This document shows positions 22,772 to 34,250 of a DNA stretch of 64,000 nucleotides, in pieces (positions within the stretch are counted from its first letter, which is position 1; the number at the start of each line of letters is the position of its first letter). Source of the stretch: Smallanthus sonchifolius (lineage: Eukaryota > Streptophyta > Magnoliopsida > Asterales > Asteraceae); NCBI GenBank assembly GCA_023525975.1, contig JAKNSE010000034.1, forward strand, positions 1,364,001 to 1,428,000, given 5' to 3'. The notes under the pieces were generated by a model that saw only the letters and a program-made list of their open reading frames with translations, was not told where the DNA came from and searched no databases. The position numbers and the translations under genes are program-made.

Positions 22772-23300
22772 GTGATATGTTGCTATATTCAAAGAAATTG
22801 TCAAATTCCTAATATCATATTTACTGGCTAATTACAGATTAACTTCTTAAGTTTTTGTGATTTTTTGCTTGAATATTCATGCACCGAGTTAGGTTTTCCT
22901 GTGACCAGTTTGCACTGAAAAATGTTATTAATTTTCTATTTTAGGGATCATATGCCTTTGTTTGCACTTGGCACACATATAACATTGGAATAAGTTTTTT
23001 TTAGAACGGCGGTAATAGCACAAAAATAATACTAGCAAGACGCTAGATAAGAGATACAAAAGTCATAAGGTACAAAAATAAGTCGGGGACCAACACCACT
23101 CCGACCAAGATAAATTACCTAGCATTGGAGTAAGTAGAACACAAGGTCTAGCACACTAGAAGTTCATAAATACAACACTGATGATGTGGCAGTCAATCCC
23201 CTTTCCTGTATGTTCATGTTTTATGTAGATTATGGTTTTTGATGTCACCCAATCAGGGGTCAAAGCGAGATAATTTAGTGAATTTGTGATTTGCTTTTAG
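22772..23300 (+). other. 5' UTR intron of the FRS6-like gene
   Basis: The donor (ccag|gtgata) is near 22771 and the acceptor (tgcttttag) ends at 23300, directly before the ATG at 23301. A short retroposon fragment (22995-23122) lies inside. The upstream exon (from about 22250) is GC-richer and has no long frame. The prediction rests on splice-site appearance only. Confidence 0.55.
22995..23122 (-). mobile_element. Short SINE/LINE-type retroposon fragment
   Basis: A T-run followed by agaacggcggt begins the insertion and it is flanked by cattggaataag (22983-22994) and cattggagtaag (23123-23134), a 12-bp target duplication with one difference. The T-rich left end means the element lies on the minus strand. 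It is related at its 3' end to the SINE at 50253-50542. Confidence 0.65.
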
Positions 23301-25274
23301 ATGGAACAAGTCTCTCCCAACAACAGGCATATTATTAATGATGAAGATGGTGAGAATAATCCGCAGGAGAAAGCAGAACTAAACTTTGAAACTGGATATC
23401 CTGAAGGAAAAAACGATTTTGTGGCACCTGCTGTAGGAATGGAGTTTGAGTCATACGATGATGCTTACAATTATTATAATTGTTATGCACGGGAGTCTGG
23501 TTTTTGAGTACGGGTGAAAAATTCATGGTTTAAAAGAAATAGCAGAGAGAAATATGGTGCTGTTCTATGCTGCAGCAGCCAGGGTTTTAAGAGAATAAAA
23601 GATGTGAACCGTTTAAGAAAAGAAACAAGAACTGGTTGTCCTGCAATGGTGAGAATGAGATTAGTGGAATCAAGAAGATGGAGAATTCTGGAAGTTACAC
23701 TTGACCATAACCATTTGCTTAGTGTAAAGGTTCACAAACCCATCAAGAAGATGGTGCAGTCAGATTCTGATGCAGAAGGGCGAACCATAAAACTATATAA
23801 AGCACTTGTGATTGATTCAAGGGGTAATAATGGCAACTCACATTCAAGCGGTCAGGAATTAGGTTCTTCATCTGTTCATCATCATCCTGATCAGTTGAAT
23901 TTGAAGAAAGGTGATGCACAAGCTATTTATAATTACATCTTTCGTATGCAATTGACTAACCCTAATTTTTTTTACTTGATGGATCTTAACGATGAGGGGC
24001 ATTTAAGAAATATGATTTGGTTAGACTCCAGGTGTAGGGCTGCTATTGGTTACTTTAGTGATGTGATTTATTTTGACACATCATATTTGTCCAACAAATA
24101 TGAGATCCCACTTGTCACGTTTACTGGGATGAATCACCATCATCAATCCGTGTTATTGGGTTGTGGTTTGCTTTCAGGTGAAACACCGGAGTCTTATTTA
24201 TGGGTTTTGAAATCATGGTTAATTAGCACATCAGGGCGGGTGCCACAGACCATAATTACAGACAGGTGCAAGATCTTGCAGAGGGTAGTTTCGGAGGTTT
24301 TCCCAAAATCCCAACATCGGTTTAGTTTGTCTCACATAATGAAAAAGGTCCCTGGGAAATTAGGAGGATCAAAAAACTATTATTCAATCAGAAAGGTTAT
24401 GGTCAAAGCAGCTTACGAGACGTTAAAACCGTTTGACTTCGAAACTTCATGGGCTTTCATGATCCAAAGGTTCGGACTCGGCGACCATGAGTGGCTACGG
24501 TCTTTGTATGAGGACCGGGCTTGGTGGGCCCCAGTGTATTTGAAAGATGCATCTTTTGCTGGAATGGCTCCCAGTGACACGCCGCAACCCATATTTTATA
24601 AATACATCCACAAACAAACTCCATTAAAAGAATTTCTTGACAAATATGAACTCGCCTTACAGAAAAAACACAAAGAAGAAGCAAATGCTGACGTGGAATC
24701 AAGAAACTCATCACCTGCATTAAAAACAAGATGTTCATTCGAGTTACAACTATCAAAAGTTTACACAAGAGAAATTTTCAAGAAGTTTCAAATTGAAGTT
24801 GAAGAGATGTATTCTTGTTTCAGTACCACCCAGTTGCATGTTGATGGGTCGGTCACAATCTTTTTGGTGAAAGAACGTGTTTTAGCAGGTGAAAACATGA
24901 GGGAGATTAAGGATTATGAAGTTTTGTATAATCGAGGGGCAGCTGATGTACGTTGCATTTGCAGTTGCTTTAATTTCAACGGTTACTTATGCAGGCATGC
25001 TTTATGTGTACTTAATTTTAACGGGGTTGAAGAGATTCCTTCAAAGTACATCTTATCAAGATGGAAGAGGGATTATAAGCGATTATATGTTTCAGATCGT
25101 GACGGAATTAACAATAGCGATGGTACAGATACGGTCGAGTGGTTTAATCAATTATACAGAAGCGCGTTGCAAGTTGTGGAAGAAGGCGTGATCTCATTGG
25201 ATCATTATAAGGTTGCTTTGCAGACATTTGAAGAAAGCTTAAGTAGAGTTCATAATATTGAAGATAAAACATGA
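23301..25274 (+). pseudogene. FRS6-like: FAR1-related sequence protein (FRS6-like) with an in-frame TGA
   Basis: One frame runs from ATG 23301 to the stop at 25274 (657 aa) and is interrupted once, by TGA at 23505-23507 between ESGF and VRVKNSWF. FRS proteins are nuclear regulators descended from MULE transposases; FHY3/FAR1 act in far-red light signalling. Domains: FAR1 zinc-binding domain (MEFESYDDAYNYYNCYA, VLCCSSQGFK, RTGCPAMVRM, LDHNH; about residues 50-145); MULE transposase-like core (YFDTSYLSNKYEIPLVTF, TIITDRCKILQ, FSLSHIMKKVPGKLG); and a C-terminal SWIM zinc finger (CICSCFNFNGYLCRHAL). The nearest family member I recall is FRS6. Everything other than the stop looks intact. Translation may restart at Met 23514, giving a 586-aa protein lacking part of the zinc domain. 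It may be a new pseudogene, a sequence error, or a shortened active gene. Confidence 0.85.
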
Positions 25275-25972
25275 ATATAACAACATAGGATTTGTATACC
25301 ACCATTCCTGTGCATATATCTTTTGTATTTTCTTATGCTTGATATAGATTATTTGTTTCATGGGATCCATTTTGATATACATATGTGTCTGTTTTCTGTT
25401 CATTGTCAGGCCCCTAATGAGTCTATGTTCCATGTTCTGTTTGACTGATGTTGAGCTAAATATGTGGGGATTTCATAGGGTTGTATCTAGGCTGCAAAAG
25501 AGTCTAGCTGAACTTGAGCTTTATAGGGCTCGAGCTCGGCTTGATGACTTTAGGTTAAGCTCGAGATTGACTTGATAGTTCGAAAAAAAAACCTTTTAGA
25601 CAAGTGTTGGTAGTAGCAAACCCAATATACAAACACACGTACATATACAAACACACCTGTATAAGACTTGACAAGAGCTCGACCGAACTCTTATAAACTT
25701 GAATTCGGCTTGTTATTTTTCCAAGTCAAGTAGGTTGACTAAATTTCCCTAGCCATTTTTAATTTAATAATAAATAAATAATTCAATTTATATAAATTTA
25801 ACAAACAGAATACTATTTTCATTAATCAAAAACATTAACTAGTAAAAAAAAACAAAACATTAACTTGAAAAAACATAAACTAGAAATCGAAGCTTCATCC
25901 CCAACGCTCGACAATCTACATTTATGTTAAAGGACTATTTTCAACAATTGTCCGCTCAATTATCATGCGGTT
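25275..25972. other. 3' flank of the FRS gene, no gene seen
   Basis: The first part is probably 3' UTR. Around 25500-25740 there are inverted words (cttgagcttta...gctcgagctcgg and gagctcgaccgaactc) suggesting an old MITE without clear ends. Confidence 0.5.
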
Positions 25973-26480
25973 TTAAACACATCTCAATATTGCGGTCTTT
26001 TTGTTGTTGCCTCGCGAAGCAACATGTTCGTCCACCATGAGTGCCACACGCTTCATTTTTCTTAGTTTTACTATCGACCACTTTTCTCGGGTATACTTTT
26101 TCTCTTCCTCAACGTTCTTGCTCATCATGTTATAATTCGAAATGATTTCAATCAAATCATGCTTGTTGCCCAGAGACGATGCAACTTTCTTCCCTTTGCG
26201 TTGGGGTCTTGTGGTATCTTCACTAAGGCCAGCAAAATGGTTATCCGAAGACTTATAGTTCCTCGATTTGGATGGCTTGCTTCTTTTTGACGAATGATTG
26301 TTAAACTCCGAAGCCATCAATGGAACGGGTTCCCATTTTTCATGTTTAATAACAATCTCTCACGCAATCTCTCACGCCGATAGGTGTGTGAAACCTTTTT
26401 TAAGATACAATGTCTTGTATTCCTTCAAAGTCGACTTAAATTCATCTTTGCGGGTTGTGATGTCTCAACGGGGGACGGAA
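25973..26480 (-). pseudogene. Harbinger Myb/SANT (NAM-associated C-terminal) protein remnant
   Basis: In the minus direction the remnant reads EFKSTLKEYKTLYLKKGF, then after stops HEKWEPVPLMASEFNNHSSKRSKPS, then TTRPQRKGKKVASS and a charged helix (EEEKKYTREKWSIVKLRKMKR). The order W..VP, KRSK, RP.G/RKGKK is that of the second protein of plant PIF/Harbinger elements, often mislabelled as glutathione S-transferase T3-like. Stops and missing parts show it is dead. No TIRs were recognised around it. Confidence 0.65.
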
Positions 26481-27065
26481 TTCACTTGTTGAAGTTTGGA
26501 TAGAAATGTTTGGCATAGAGGAATAACTCAGGTATTGTGGGCATGTTATGAATTGAAACGACTGGGTTGGAATTAGTCGATTTCATTTCACAAACACTTA
26601 AACAACCAAAGTTAACGTCCATCCATTTTAGGGGCCAACGGTGTTATAAAATAGAAAGCTACGGATCAACCATGTAGTTCACAAAGTTAGAGCCCAAAAG
26701 TGCAATCAGGGCATAACACAGTAACCATCTGTTTAATTAACTCTATAAATAATAGGCACGTGAGCTCAGTGAAGCCTGATACATGAAGTTTGGGCTCGAG
26801 GTCATTTATTAAATTAGCCTATAAAACTCTTTTAAGTTCAACTCTATTCAAGCTTTTAACGAACATATATTAAGTAGCGACAATCCTCATTTACACACTA
26901 CTTTAGAGGAATGAGGAAAAACAAAAGAAGGGACTTGAATGAAAATATACAAACCTTGGGGGTGTAAACTGGCACTCCAGAAAAAGTTTACCCTTTCTTT
27001 TTCTAGTTTTCAATAAGGGGCGGGATGCTTTCCCTCCAATCCCTAATTCACTCGTCGAGATCAAG
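26481..27065. other. Spacer and promoter side of HUS1
   Basis: No gene seen. The last 60 bases (aggggcgggatgctttccctcc...cgtcgagatcaag) are likely the first, non-coding HUS1 exon, ending in a donor at 27065/27066. Confidence 0.5.
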
Positions 27066-27531
27066 GTACTTTCAAATCTGCTAATTTGTTAATTATTTGT
27101 GATTATTATGATTTTCAGAAGTTTAATCATCATCTGTCATGAATCGGTATGCTTATTGTTTAGAAACACGATGAGATGAAATCGGATTTAACATCCGAAA
27201 CTGAATTCCGTTTTGTGTGTGTTCAATTTGATGTTTCCGGGGGAATTCGTTTTTAATTTCATCTAATTTATTTGTTCATGGTTCAATATGTCGTCTGAAT
27301 TCGTTCTTAGACTGCTTGCTCATTTAGTTTTGATTAAGTTTAATGTTGATCCTAAACCCTAGTTAGTGAAATTTATATATATATATTCAAATCGATTTGT
27401 TATCTATAGAATCAAGACACAATTTTGATTTATTTCGGAACAAAAGGAAATGGATTCTGATTTAACATTCACTCTCCATTTCTAGTGAGCTGCTGATTGT
27501 GCTACAAAAAATCACAAATCAAGTGTGAAAG

Positions 27532-28506
27532 ATGAAGTTTAAAGCCTTTCTCACTGACCATGGTGTTAACCTGTTAGAAAAAAGATTCCTTCAAGCCCTA
27601 GACAAAATGGGGAAAACCTGTCATCTGTACCTAACCCGGGACCATGCAATTTTCCTGCACAATCTTCTCAACGGTGATGGAATCCAATCCATTGCTCAGT
27701 TCCAAAAAGAAGCCCTCTTTGAAGATTACCGGATTTCGAGCCAAAATGATGACAGGATTGCCTTCACAATTGACCTCTCACTTCTGCAACGAGCCCTGCG
27801 CAGCATTTTAACTATTTACACTGAATTTGGTGGCTCCCATGGCGGTGATGCTGCACTCAACCGCCTGCAGATCAAGCTGGTCAAGAAACTCCCGCCTCAT
27901 TCGAATCAACCAATGCCATTTCTAACGTTTGAAACCAAAGGCTACAAATCTGCTGTTATTCAAGATGTGCCCATCTCCAAACCGTTATCCAGGTCGGATG
28001 TTCTTGAACTCCAGGCGGCTCTAGACATGGCTCAAGATTTACCACAAACCCTAGTCCAGGTTCCGGATATGAACCAGTTACAGTCGTTTGTGGACCGTAT
28101 GAAACACGTTGGTGATGTTTTAAATGTTTCCATAACCAAATATGGTGACTTGCATTTACAAATTTCGACTAGTTTGATCACGCTTGGGGCTGAGTTTAGA
28201 AAACTGAAAGTTGTAGGGGAGCAAGCGCGGGTCCCACCTGGAGATGATAATCTGACAGCTCAGACTCGAACACGAAGGGCGATTGATAGAGGGGATGCGA
28301 TGAATGTGCAAGTTAGCGTGAAGCATTTCTTTAAGTCGATTCAGTGTCACTTAGCGAAACCAGATTGTGCTTTTTATGGGATTGCACAACAGGGTTCTTG
28401 CTTGACTGTGGTGTTCCCGTTCTTTGTTCCTGGTACGCGCCAAACGGATAAATCTATTAGTCTGCATTGCCGCCTTCCTGTTCTTGTTGATTCGGGTACC
28501 AATTGA
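27532..28506 (+). CDS. HUS1: Checkpoint clamp subunit HUS1
   Basis: A single uninterrupted frame encodes 324 aa starting MKFKAFLTDHGVNLLEKRF, typical of the HUS1 family (PF04005). HUS1 is the middle subunit of the RAD9-RAD1-HUS1 (9-1-1) sliding clamp, which is loaded at damaged DNA and activates ATR checkpoint signalling in the nucleus. The chain shows HAIFLHN, DLSLLQRALRSI, LTFETKGYKSAVIQDVPISKPLS (interdomain linker region) and a C-terminal VSVKHFFKSIQCHLAKPDCAFYGI, with a VFPFFVP strand near the end. Length is close to other plant HUS1 proteins. A 5' UTR intron is likely from 27066 to 27485 (gtactttc...tttctag). The neighbouring DAYSLEEPER-like gene is convergent. The protein looks complete and I see nothing odd. 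Confidence 0.95.
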   Translation: MKFKAFLTDHGVNLLEKRFLQALDKMGKTCHLYLTRDHAIFLHNLLNGDGIQSIAQFQKEALFEDYRISSQNDDRIAFTIDLSLLQRALRSILTIYTEFGGSHGGDAALNRLQIKLVKKLPPHSNQPMPFLTFETKGYKSAVIQDVPISKPLSRSDVLELQAALDMAQDLPQTLVQVPDMNQLQSFVDRMKHVGDVLNVSITKYGDLHLQISTSLITLGAEFRKLKVVGEQARVPPGDDNLTAQTRTRRAIDRGDAMNVQVSVKHFFKSIQCHLAKPDCAFYGIAQQGSCLTVVFPFFVPGTRQTDKSISLHCRLPVLVDSGTN

Positions 28507-29824
28507 ATTCAGATGTAGATTGGAACTCATGTTATGTTTATTATGTTTTCTTATAATGAAGTGTAGACTAACAAGTGAGTTGAGGTTAAATGTTTTATAT
28601 TTTCATGTCTTTATGAATTTTATGAACAGGTTAGAACAATACATGTCTTTATGAAATAGTAGGATTTGACTGTGTATATGACCTCACATAGTCATGTTAC
28701 TCAAAATTTGCCATAAAAATGCAATATTAATAAAAATATTCTTAAGCATCATATTACTTCAATTTATATTACTTGATTATATCAACAATTCGAAACAAGG
28801 CTAAATATAACTATCCTCTTAATGTAAAAAAGTGACAAATTATGGTGTTACACAACATGGTTTAAAATGATTAAATTGAATACTACTCTGTTGTAACAAT
28901 AAGGTGAAGGGCATTGGCACTTTCTTGTCATAACTTCCTGAAGGTCATGCGATTTGTCAGCCCGTTGGTTAGCAAGACATTGATGGTTCTGTGAGTTTTC
29001 TGGTAACAACTACAAGTACCATGTTTTTTTAAAAGAAAACAATAAGGTGATGTGTCCTCAAAAGCTAAATGTAATGTCAATCTGAAAGTTGACCTTTTGA
29101 GACTTTTCTATAGTTGTGTTCAAACATCATGGAAAGTTTGATTATCTTCTTGTATATATTATTCTTGTTACAACATTTGGACATAGTTTATATAACCAAT
29201 TTCTAAAATAATTAAAAAAATCACCTTCATTAAAAAAAAAACCACTGGCAAACACAGGTCAAGAGGAAAAGTCAACAAGCTGTTAGAAATTTCTTCCCCA
29301 ACTACATGAATAAGTTGATTAAAGAAAACATCTCACATGTAAGAAAATGCCCAGACTGGATTCACTTGCAGAAATTTGCATGCTCAACGAGCATCAAATG
29401 CGATAATTTGAAGCCAAACAAGCAAAGCGAGAAAGCACTCGCATTACATACAATCATACGCATCAATGGTCATATCAATATATTCAAATAAGAATCCAAG
29501 CAGTTACCTACGTTCATTCTAAAGATCGATTTCCGCAAAGACCAAACAATCAAAATAACTACCAACTGGTATGTTGAACCTGTGTAGCATACACTAACAT
29601 CATTTGACAAATCAAATGTACCAGACAAATATAGAAATGGTTGAACATGACAGAAAGAACCCAAATGATTTACATTATACCACAAATTCAAGTATAATAG
29701 TGTTTACCAAAACCCAAAGTTTATTGCCTACTTCTCTTCAACAAAAAGGTTAACAAAGAATTAGAATTTGTCTGTTACCCGGGAGACTAAAAGTAACTGC
29801 AAAATTCCCTTGTGCTTTTACGTG
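28507..29824. other. Convergent intergenic spacer, no gene seen
   Basis: It lies between the 3' ends of HUS1 and the hAT-derived gene. AT-rich, containing their presumed 3' UTRs. Short readings here have no recognisable protein. Confidence 0.6.
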
Positions 29825-31921
29825 CTATAACTCAGTTTTCATAACTGATTTTGGAGAAATTGAGGGTGAAAAATCTGGTGAATGATCTGAGATTCCATTT
29901 TGCAGCCAATCTTTTGCACAAACAAGTGCTTCAAGAGTCGATGGTTTTAATGAACATCGATATCTGTCCATCTTCTTGCACTTTATATCAAAAACCGAAT
30001 CTTGAAACTTTGTAGAAATGGGAATGGACAATATATCAGATGCCAGTTTTGATAAAGTTGGATACTTTTTTCTGTTTGATTTCCACCAGCCCAAAACATC
30101 AAATTCTTGCATCCGAGGTAATACCGATTCTTCTAAGTATTGATCAAGTTCTGGTTTAATATTTTGGTGATTTGCAATTCCCGATATGTAAACATCAAAA
30201 TCAGAAAGCTCGTCACTTGTTGAAAGATATATTTCACTTTCAGAAGCCTCGGTTTTTACAATTTCACAATGAAGAATCGTTTCTTCTTCTTCTTGAGGGA
30301 TTTCCGTCCTTAAAAATCCTTCATTTCCATTAACAACAAAAGTTGGTGGAGGAAGCATTTGTACAACATAATCAAGAAACAATTCATGAACACCATCACT
30401 CACAGCTTTAATCCAGTGGTCTGCATCCTCACCGTAGAGTCTTGTAAAACTGAATTCCACAAGCTTCATTTTAAAACGTGGGTCCATCAACACAGCAATT
30501 GAAAAGACTAAAAAGCTATCTTTCCAGTACTTGTTAAATCTTTCATGCATTGACCTGGTCAACCGTCTGATGAACACATCATCGCTAACTGATGCATGTT
30601 TAAGCTCGAGCTGTATTTTCCATGCTTCATGAAAAAAAGCATTGGCAGTTGGATACGTGGGGCCAGTTAAAAGATCAGCTGCATCAAGCAAAAGCTTCAA
30701 GAATGTAAAGAGAATTTCCACTTGTTTCCATTCTTCCATTGTAAGGGTAATTCGGAAATTTAAGTCGAAAGTATCCAAGCAAGAAAATACCTCTTTTAAT
30801 TCACATGCAGCTACTAGCATATGATAAGTGGTGTTCCATTGACTTTGGTCATCAAGTACAAGACATTTTGCACTAGGTACCTGAAGTTGTAGTCTAAGAT
30901 CATTAAATCTGTCCTGACAAGATTTCACCGTCACCACATACTTTACACTATCACGAACTTTTTTAACAGTCTCTGATATTACCCCTAAAGCATCTTGAGC
31001 AAGATCACATAAAACCCGTGCATAACAACTCCCAATCAAGAATTTACCATTAAGAATTAGTGGATTTTTGGGGGAAAGTAAATTTCTTAGATTCTTTCTT
31101 ACAGCTTTGTTTGCAAAAGATTCATCAAGAGTTACTGCAAGTAACTTGTTCTCCAAATTCCAATCAGCAACACAAGAAAGAACAGCGTGATTAAGAGCAG
31201 ATTCTGAATCCGGAAACGGTAATAAAACAACTGAAAGAATCATTCTATGCAACTTCCAATCATCATCTATAAACTGACCCGTTATGAAGACATACCCTAC
31301 ACTTTGATCAGTGGCCCACATATCAAGAGAAAGATTAACCTGACCCTGGATACTACTAACAAGATTCAGAAGTGTTTGTCTTTCTCTTTTGTATAATCCC
31401 ACACAATCCTGTTCAATGGCATCAGGGGGCAAAACAGGAAATTCAGGATGAAGGGATTTTACACAATTCAAAAAGGCGGGACATTCCACTATCTTAAGAG
31501 GATATTCATGCATGATAATCATCTTTGCAATATCCTGTCTGCAACGATCTTGATAGAACGAACCACTTCTTGATCCAGAAGTACTTTTTAGGCGTTTTTT
31601 TGGGAGAATGTCATCATCTTGAGAGACACTAATGGTGGGAAGAGGAATAAATGGTACAATTTGACCATTGTTCTCCTTGATTCGGCTTACAGGGCAGATT
31701 CCTAATGCAATATGCCTTTTGAGGTGACTTGTGCCAGCTAATTTTGATCCCGAAATATATGCAAATGATTTCTTGCATTGCATGCAGCGGGCTCTTGTAC
31801 ATCCAGCATCAATTGTTTCAATTGTGAAGTGTTCCCAAACTACGGATTTCTTCCTCCTACGCTTGCTGTTCATCGGTGAATCCACATTAGGGGGTTCACT
31901 GTTGTTTGTAGGGTTAGCCAT
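29825..31921 (-). CDS. Domesticated hAT transposase, DAYSLEEPER/RICESLEEPER type, BED zinc finger protein
   Basis: One exon encodes 698 aa from ATG 31921 (MANPTNNSEPPNV). I prefer this start over Met 31969 because a good acceptor (atattgcag) ends at 31936, so upstream codons are intronic. Domains: BED zinc finger (VVWEHFTIE...CMQCKKSF...SHLKRHI); a hAT RNase-H-like core with NLSLDMWATDQSVGYVFITG and WNTTYHMLVAACE; the DUF4413 region (VLMDPRFKMKLVEFSF); and the hAT dimerisation domain (LDQYLEESVLPRM...LGWWKSNRKKYPTLSKLASDIL...RCSLKPSTLEALVCAKDWL). Arabidopsis DAYSLEEPER is a DNA-binding nuclear protein essential for growth and no longer transposes. The length, the spliced leader and the lack of TIRs or duplications nearby support a host gene rather than a mobile copy. 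Confidence 0.9.
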   Translation of the reverse strand: MANPTNNSEPPNVDSPMNSKRRRKKSVVWEHFTIETIDAGCTRARCMQCKKSFAYISGSKLAGTSHLKRHIALGICPVSRIKENNGQIVPFIPLPTISVSQDDDILPKKRLKSTSGSRSGSFYQDRCRQDIAKMIIMHEYPLKIVECPAFLNCVKSLHPEFPVLPPDAIEQDCVGLYKRERQTLLNLVSSIQGQVNLSLDMWATDQSVGYVFITGQFIDDDWKLHRMILSVVLLPFPDSESALNHAVLSCVADWNLENKLLAVTLDESFANKAVRKNLRNLLSPKNPLILNGKFLIGSCYARVLCDLAQDALGVISETVKKVRDSVKYVVTVKSCQDRFNDLRLQLQVPSAKCLVLDDQSQWNTTYHMLVAACELKEVFSCLDTFDLNFRITLTMEEWKQVEILFTFLKLLLDAADLLTGPTYPTANAFFHEAWKIQLELKHASVSDDVFIRRLTRSMHERFNKYWKDSFLVFSIAVLMDPRFKMKLVEFSFTRLYGEDADHWIKAVSDGVHELFLDYVVQMLPPPTFVVNGNEGFLRTEIPQEEEETILHCEIVKTEASESEIYLSTSDELSDFDVYISGIANHQNIKPELDQYLEESVLPRMQEFDVLGWWKSNRKKYPTLSKLASDILSIPISTKFQDSVFDIKCKKMDRYRCSLKPSTLEALVCAKDWLQNGISDHSPDFSPSISPKSVMKTEL

Positions 31922-31935
31922 CAATACAGAAACTT

Positions 31936-32787
31936 CTGCAATATATAAATTCATCATTGCATGAGGCATAAGTGATCATACATACAAGAACTTAAAAGGT
32001 GTACCAATTTAATATTAATTTGAATGAAAAGTTTCTCCCTTGAGTGGCTTCCTTTTGGCGACAAACGTAGAAACTTGAAACTACTATTGAAGTTACATAT
32101 AGAGGGACTTTAGCATTATTTTCCAAAAATTAAAAATCAGATAATCAGCTTTAACAAAAGAGTTGCAAAAGATAGTCAAACGACCCAGTGACCCTAAATA
32201 ACCATATAATCAGAATCAACTCTGTTGCAAAGCAATTTATTCAAACCCTAAATAATCATGCCGCCAACATCAGTTTTGCTATACCCAAACAGCATAAATT
32301 ACTTCAATGCGTGATATCCAGATAATCACTTTCAAACCACAATGCCAATTGCCAAACAGCCCCTTAACTAACATAGCTCATCTAGGGTTCAATTTTCAGT
32401 CTTGCAAAACAAAAGCATAACAAAAACCCTAAAACATCTAAAGAATTCATCTTTCACAAAAGCATATAATAATAATTAAAAAAAGATTCAATCAAACAAC
32501 ATAATCATACATCTTTCTTCATAAACCCTAAATCATGGAGGCTAAACATGACAAGAAGAATTCACATTCTGCAATCTGAATAGATCAAAAAACAACAAAC
32601 AAATCATTCAAAAACATGATCAAGTGAACTAATGGAAGATGCAATTTCATTGCTTCGATAAAAATTAAACGATTTCAGAGGATAAACAATTAAAAACTAT
32701 CAAGAAAAGCAACAAACATGTCGATCATGATCGAAACTTGTCAAGATAATCCATACATAAGTGTGATTTGAGTGGAATAAAACTAAC
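31936..32787 (-). other. 5' UTR intron of the hAT-derived gene
   Basis: The donor (aagg|gttagtt) follows 32788 and the acceptor ends at 31936: 852 bp, AT-rich, no coding content. Splicing would join a leader from about 32870 to the short untranslated piece before ATG 31921. Confidence 0.65.
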
Positions 32788-32879
32788 CCTTGAGGCGGCA
32801 GCGATCCGTTAAAGATGAAAAACAGTTGCTATTTGAGAAATCTTCCAAAATTTTTGAAACTAGGGTTTAAGGGCTTCAA

Positions 32880-33486
32880 CTTATATAGTATTATTGTGAA
32901 AGAATAAAAGAAAATCAGACTATTTTATTGTTAAAAAATAAATTAGGGTTTAAGGTTTTCTAGACTATTTGAAATTAGAATTTTCTTTTTTTATAGATAT
33001 CAACATTTTTATATAAAGAAAACTATTTTTATATATAAACGCGTATATTTTTATTCTATTTTTATCTATTTAATCTTACAAAACTTTTATAATTACTCAT
33101 ATCTTCACATAATAAATCACATTGCACTAATTAATGACTAAAAGCCTTCAACCACTTTTCAAGTGTCAAAATAAATTTATGGAACCTAGGCTTGCATATA
33201 AGATGATTTTTAATATGTGTTTTAGACGTTGAAAAAAATTAATCCGTCTTTGCATGTTGGGTTTCTATTACTTGATTGGCGTTGTAGATTTAAAGAATAT
33301 ATCTAATGTGTGTGAGTTGTGTTCCTATTCACCTTAACTAGTTTTGGGTAAATAGGGTGTCAAATCTACGAGGAGTTAGTGGGTCGAATCAAAGTTGACT
33401 ACTTAAACTATGTTAACTAGATACCTAAACTTAAACTTTGATTTGGTGGTTGATTGCAAAAAATACTTTGCATACTTTGATTGTGC
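32880..33486. other. AT-rich upstream spacer, no gene seen
   Basis: Promoter side of the hAT-derived gene. I see no element ends. Confidence 0.5.
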
Positions 33487-33539
33487 AATAAAATCAACTC
33501 GCTCAACAAAATAAGTTAAAAACACATAAACCACAATGA
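33487..33539. repeat. 53-bp direct repeat, left copy
   Basis: aataaaatcaac...cacataaaccacaatga is repeated at 34251-34303 with about six differences. The two copies bracket the Helitron pair at 33555-34243. Confidence 0.8.
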
Positions 33540-33554
33540 CTGATGTAATATCAA

Positions 33555-33770
33555 ATCTATACATGCTAATAAATAAAGGTTTTGGATTGTCACATGTCAC
33601 TCCCTCATGCCTCCTCACATTGGTTTTCCCGTCTCTCTCTCTTAATAAATGCACCTATATCTTATTAAATAATAATGATATTATAAATATATTATTAAAG
33701 AATAATAATTATATTAAATAAGAATATATAATAAGAATTCAAAATATAACTAATTAAAGAAAAATATTAA
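33555..33770 (+). mobile_element. Helitron 5' fragment
   Basis: It starts TCTATACATGCTAATAAATA, matching the 5' end of the Helitron family seen at 33771, and continues with the shared gtcacatgtcac...ttttcccgtctctctctc segment. It has no 3' end of its own before the next copy begins, so it is truncated or interrupted. Confidence 0.7.
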
Positions 33771-34243
33771 TCTATACTCTCAAATAAATAAAGGTTTTTA
33801 TAAAATGGTTTTCCCACCTAAAGTTTAATTATAATTTAAGATTTTAAACCTCTCACAAATAATAAATGCTTAAAAAATATAATTGCTAAAATTATATAAT
33901 ATCATTTTACTATAACTTAAAAACCGTTTGATTTGAAAATTTTGAACTTTGTATTATTTAAACTATAACAAAATCAATAAATTAACTCTCTCAAATTTAT
34001 TATAATTAGAGAATTAAATTTACATTTTTTTTTAAATTAATAACTTATCTTTGTTAAGCAAATAACAATTAATCAAAATCAAGTTTCTAGAATCTAAAAA
34101 ATTTACCTTATTATGTAATTTGGTTTTGTGAATGTAATTATAATTTTATTTTTTTTCACTATGTAAAGTAATTCTTATTTAGACACTTATGAATAATATA
34201 TGTTTCTTTTTATTAACCGTGTAATACACGGGAACTAACCTAG
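33771..34243 (+). mobile_element. Non-autonomous Helitron
   Basis: The 5' end is TCTATACTCTCAAATAAATA and the 3' end is ccgtgtaatacacgg hairpin then gaactaacCTAG. The host bases at the ends are A and T, the known Helitron target. 473 bp, no coding content. Confidence 0.85.
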
Positions 34244-34250
34244 TGAATTT

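Noticed and set aside
29306..29691. Short readings between HUS1 and the hAT-derived gene
   Set aside because: They show no start context, domain or splice partners; probably 3' UTR and spacer.
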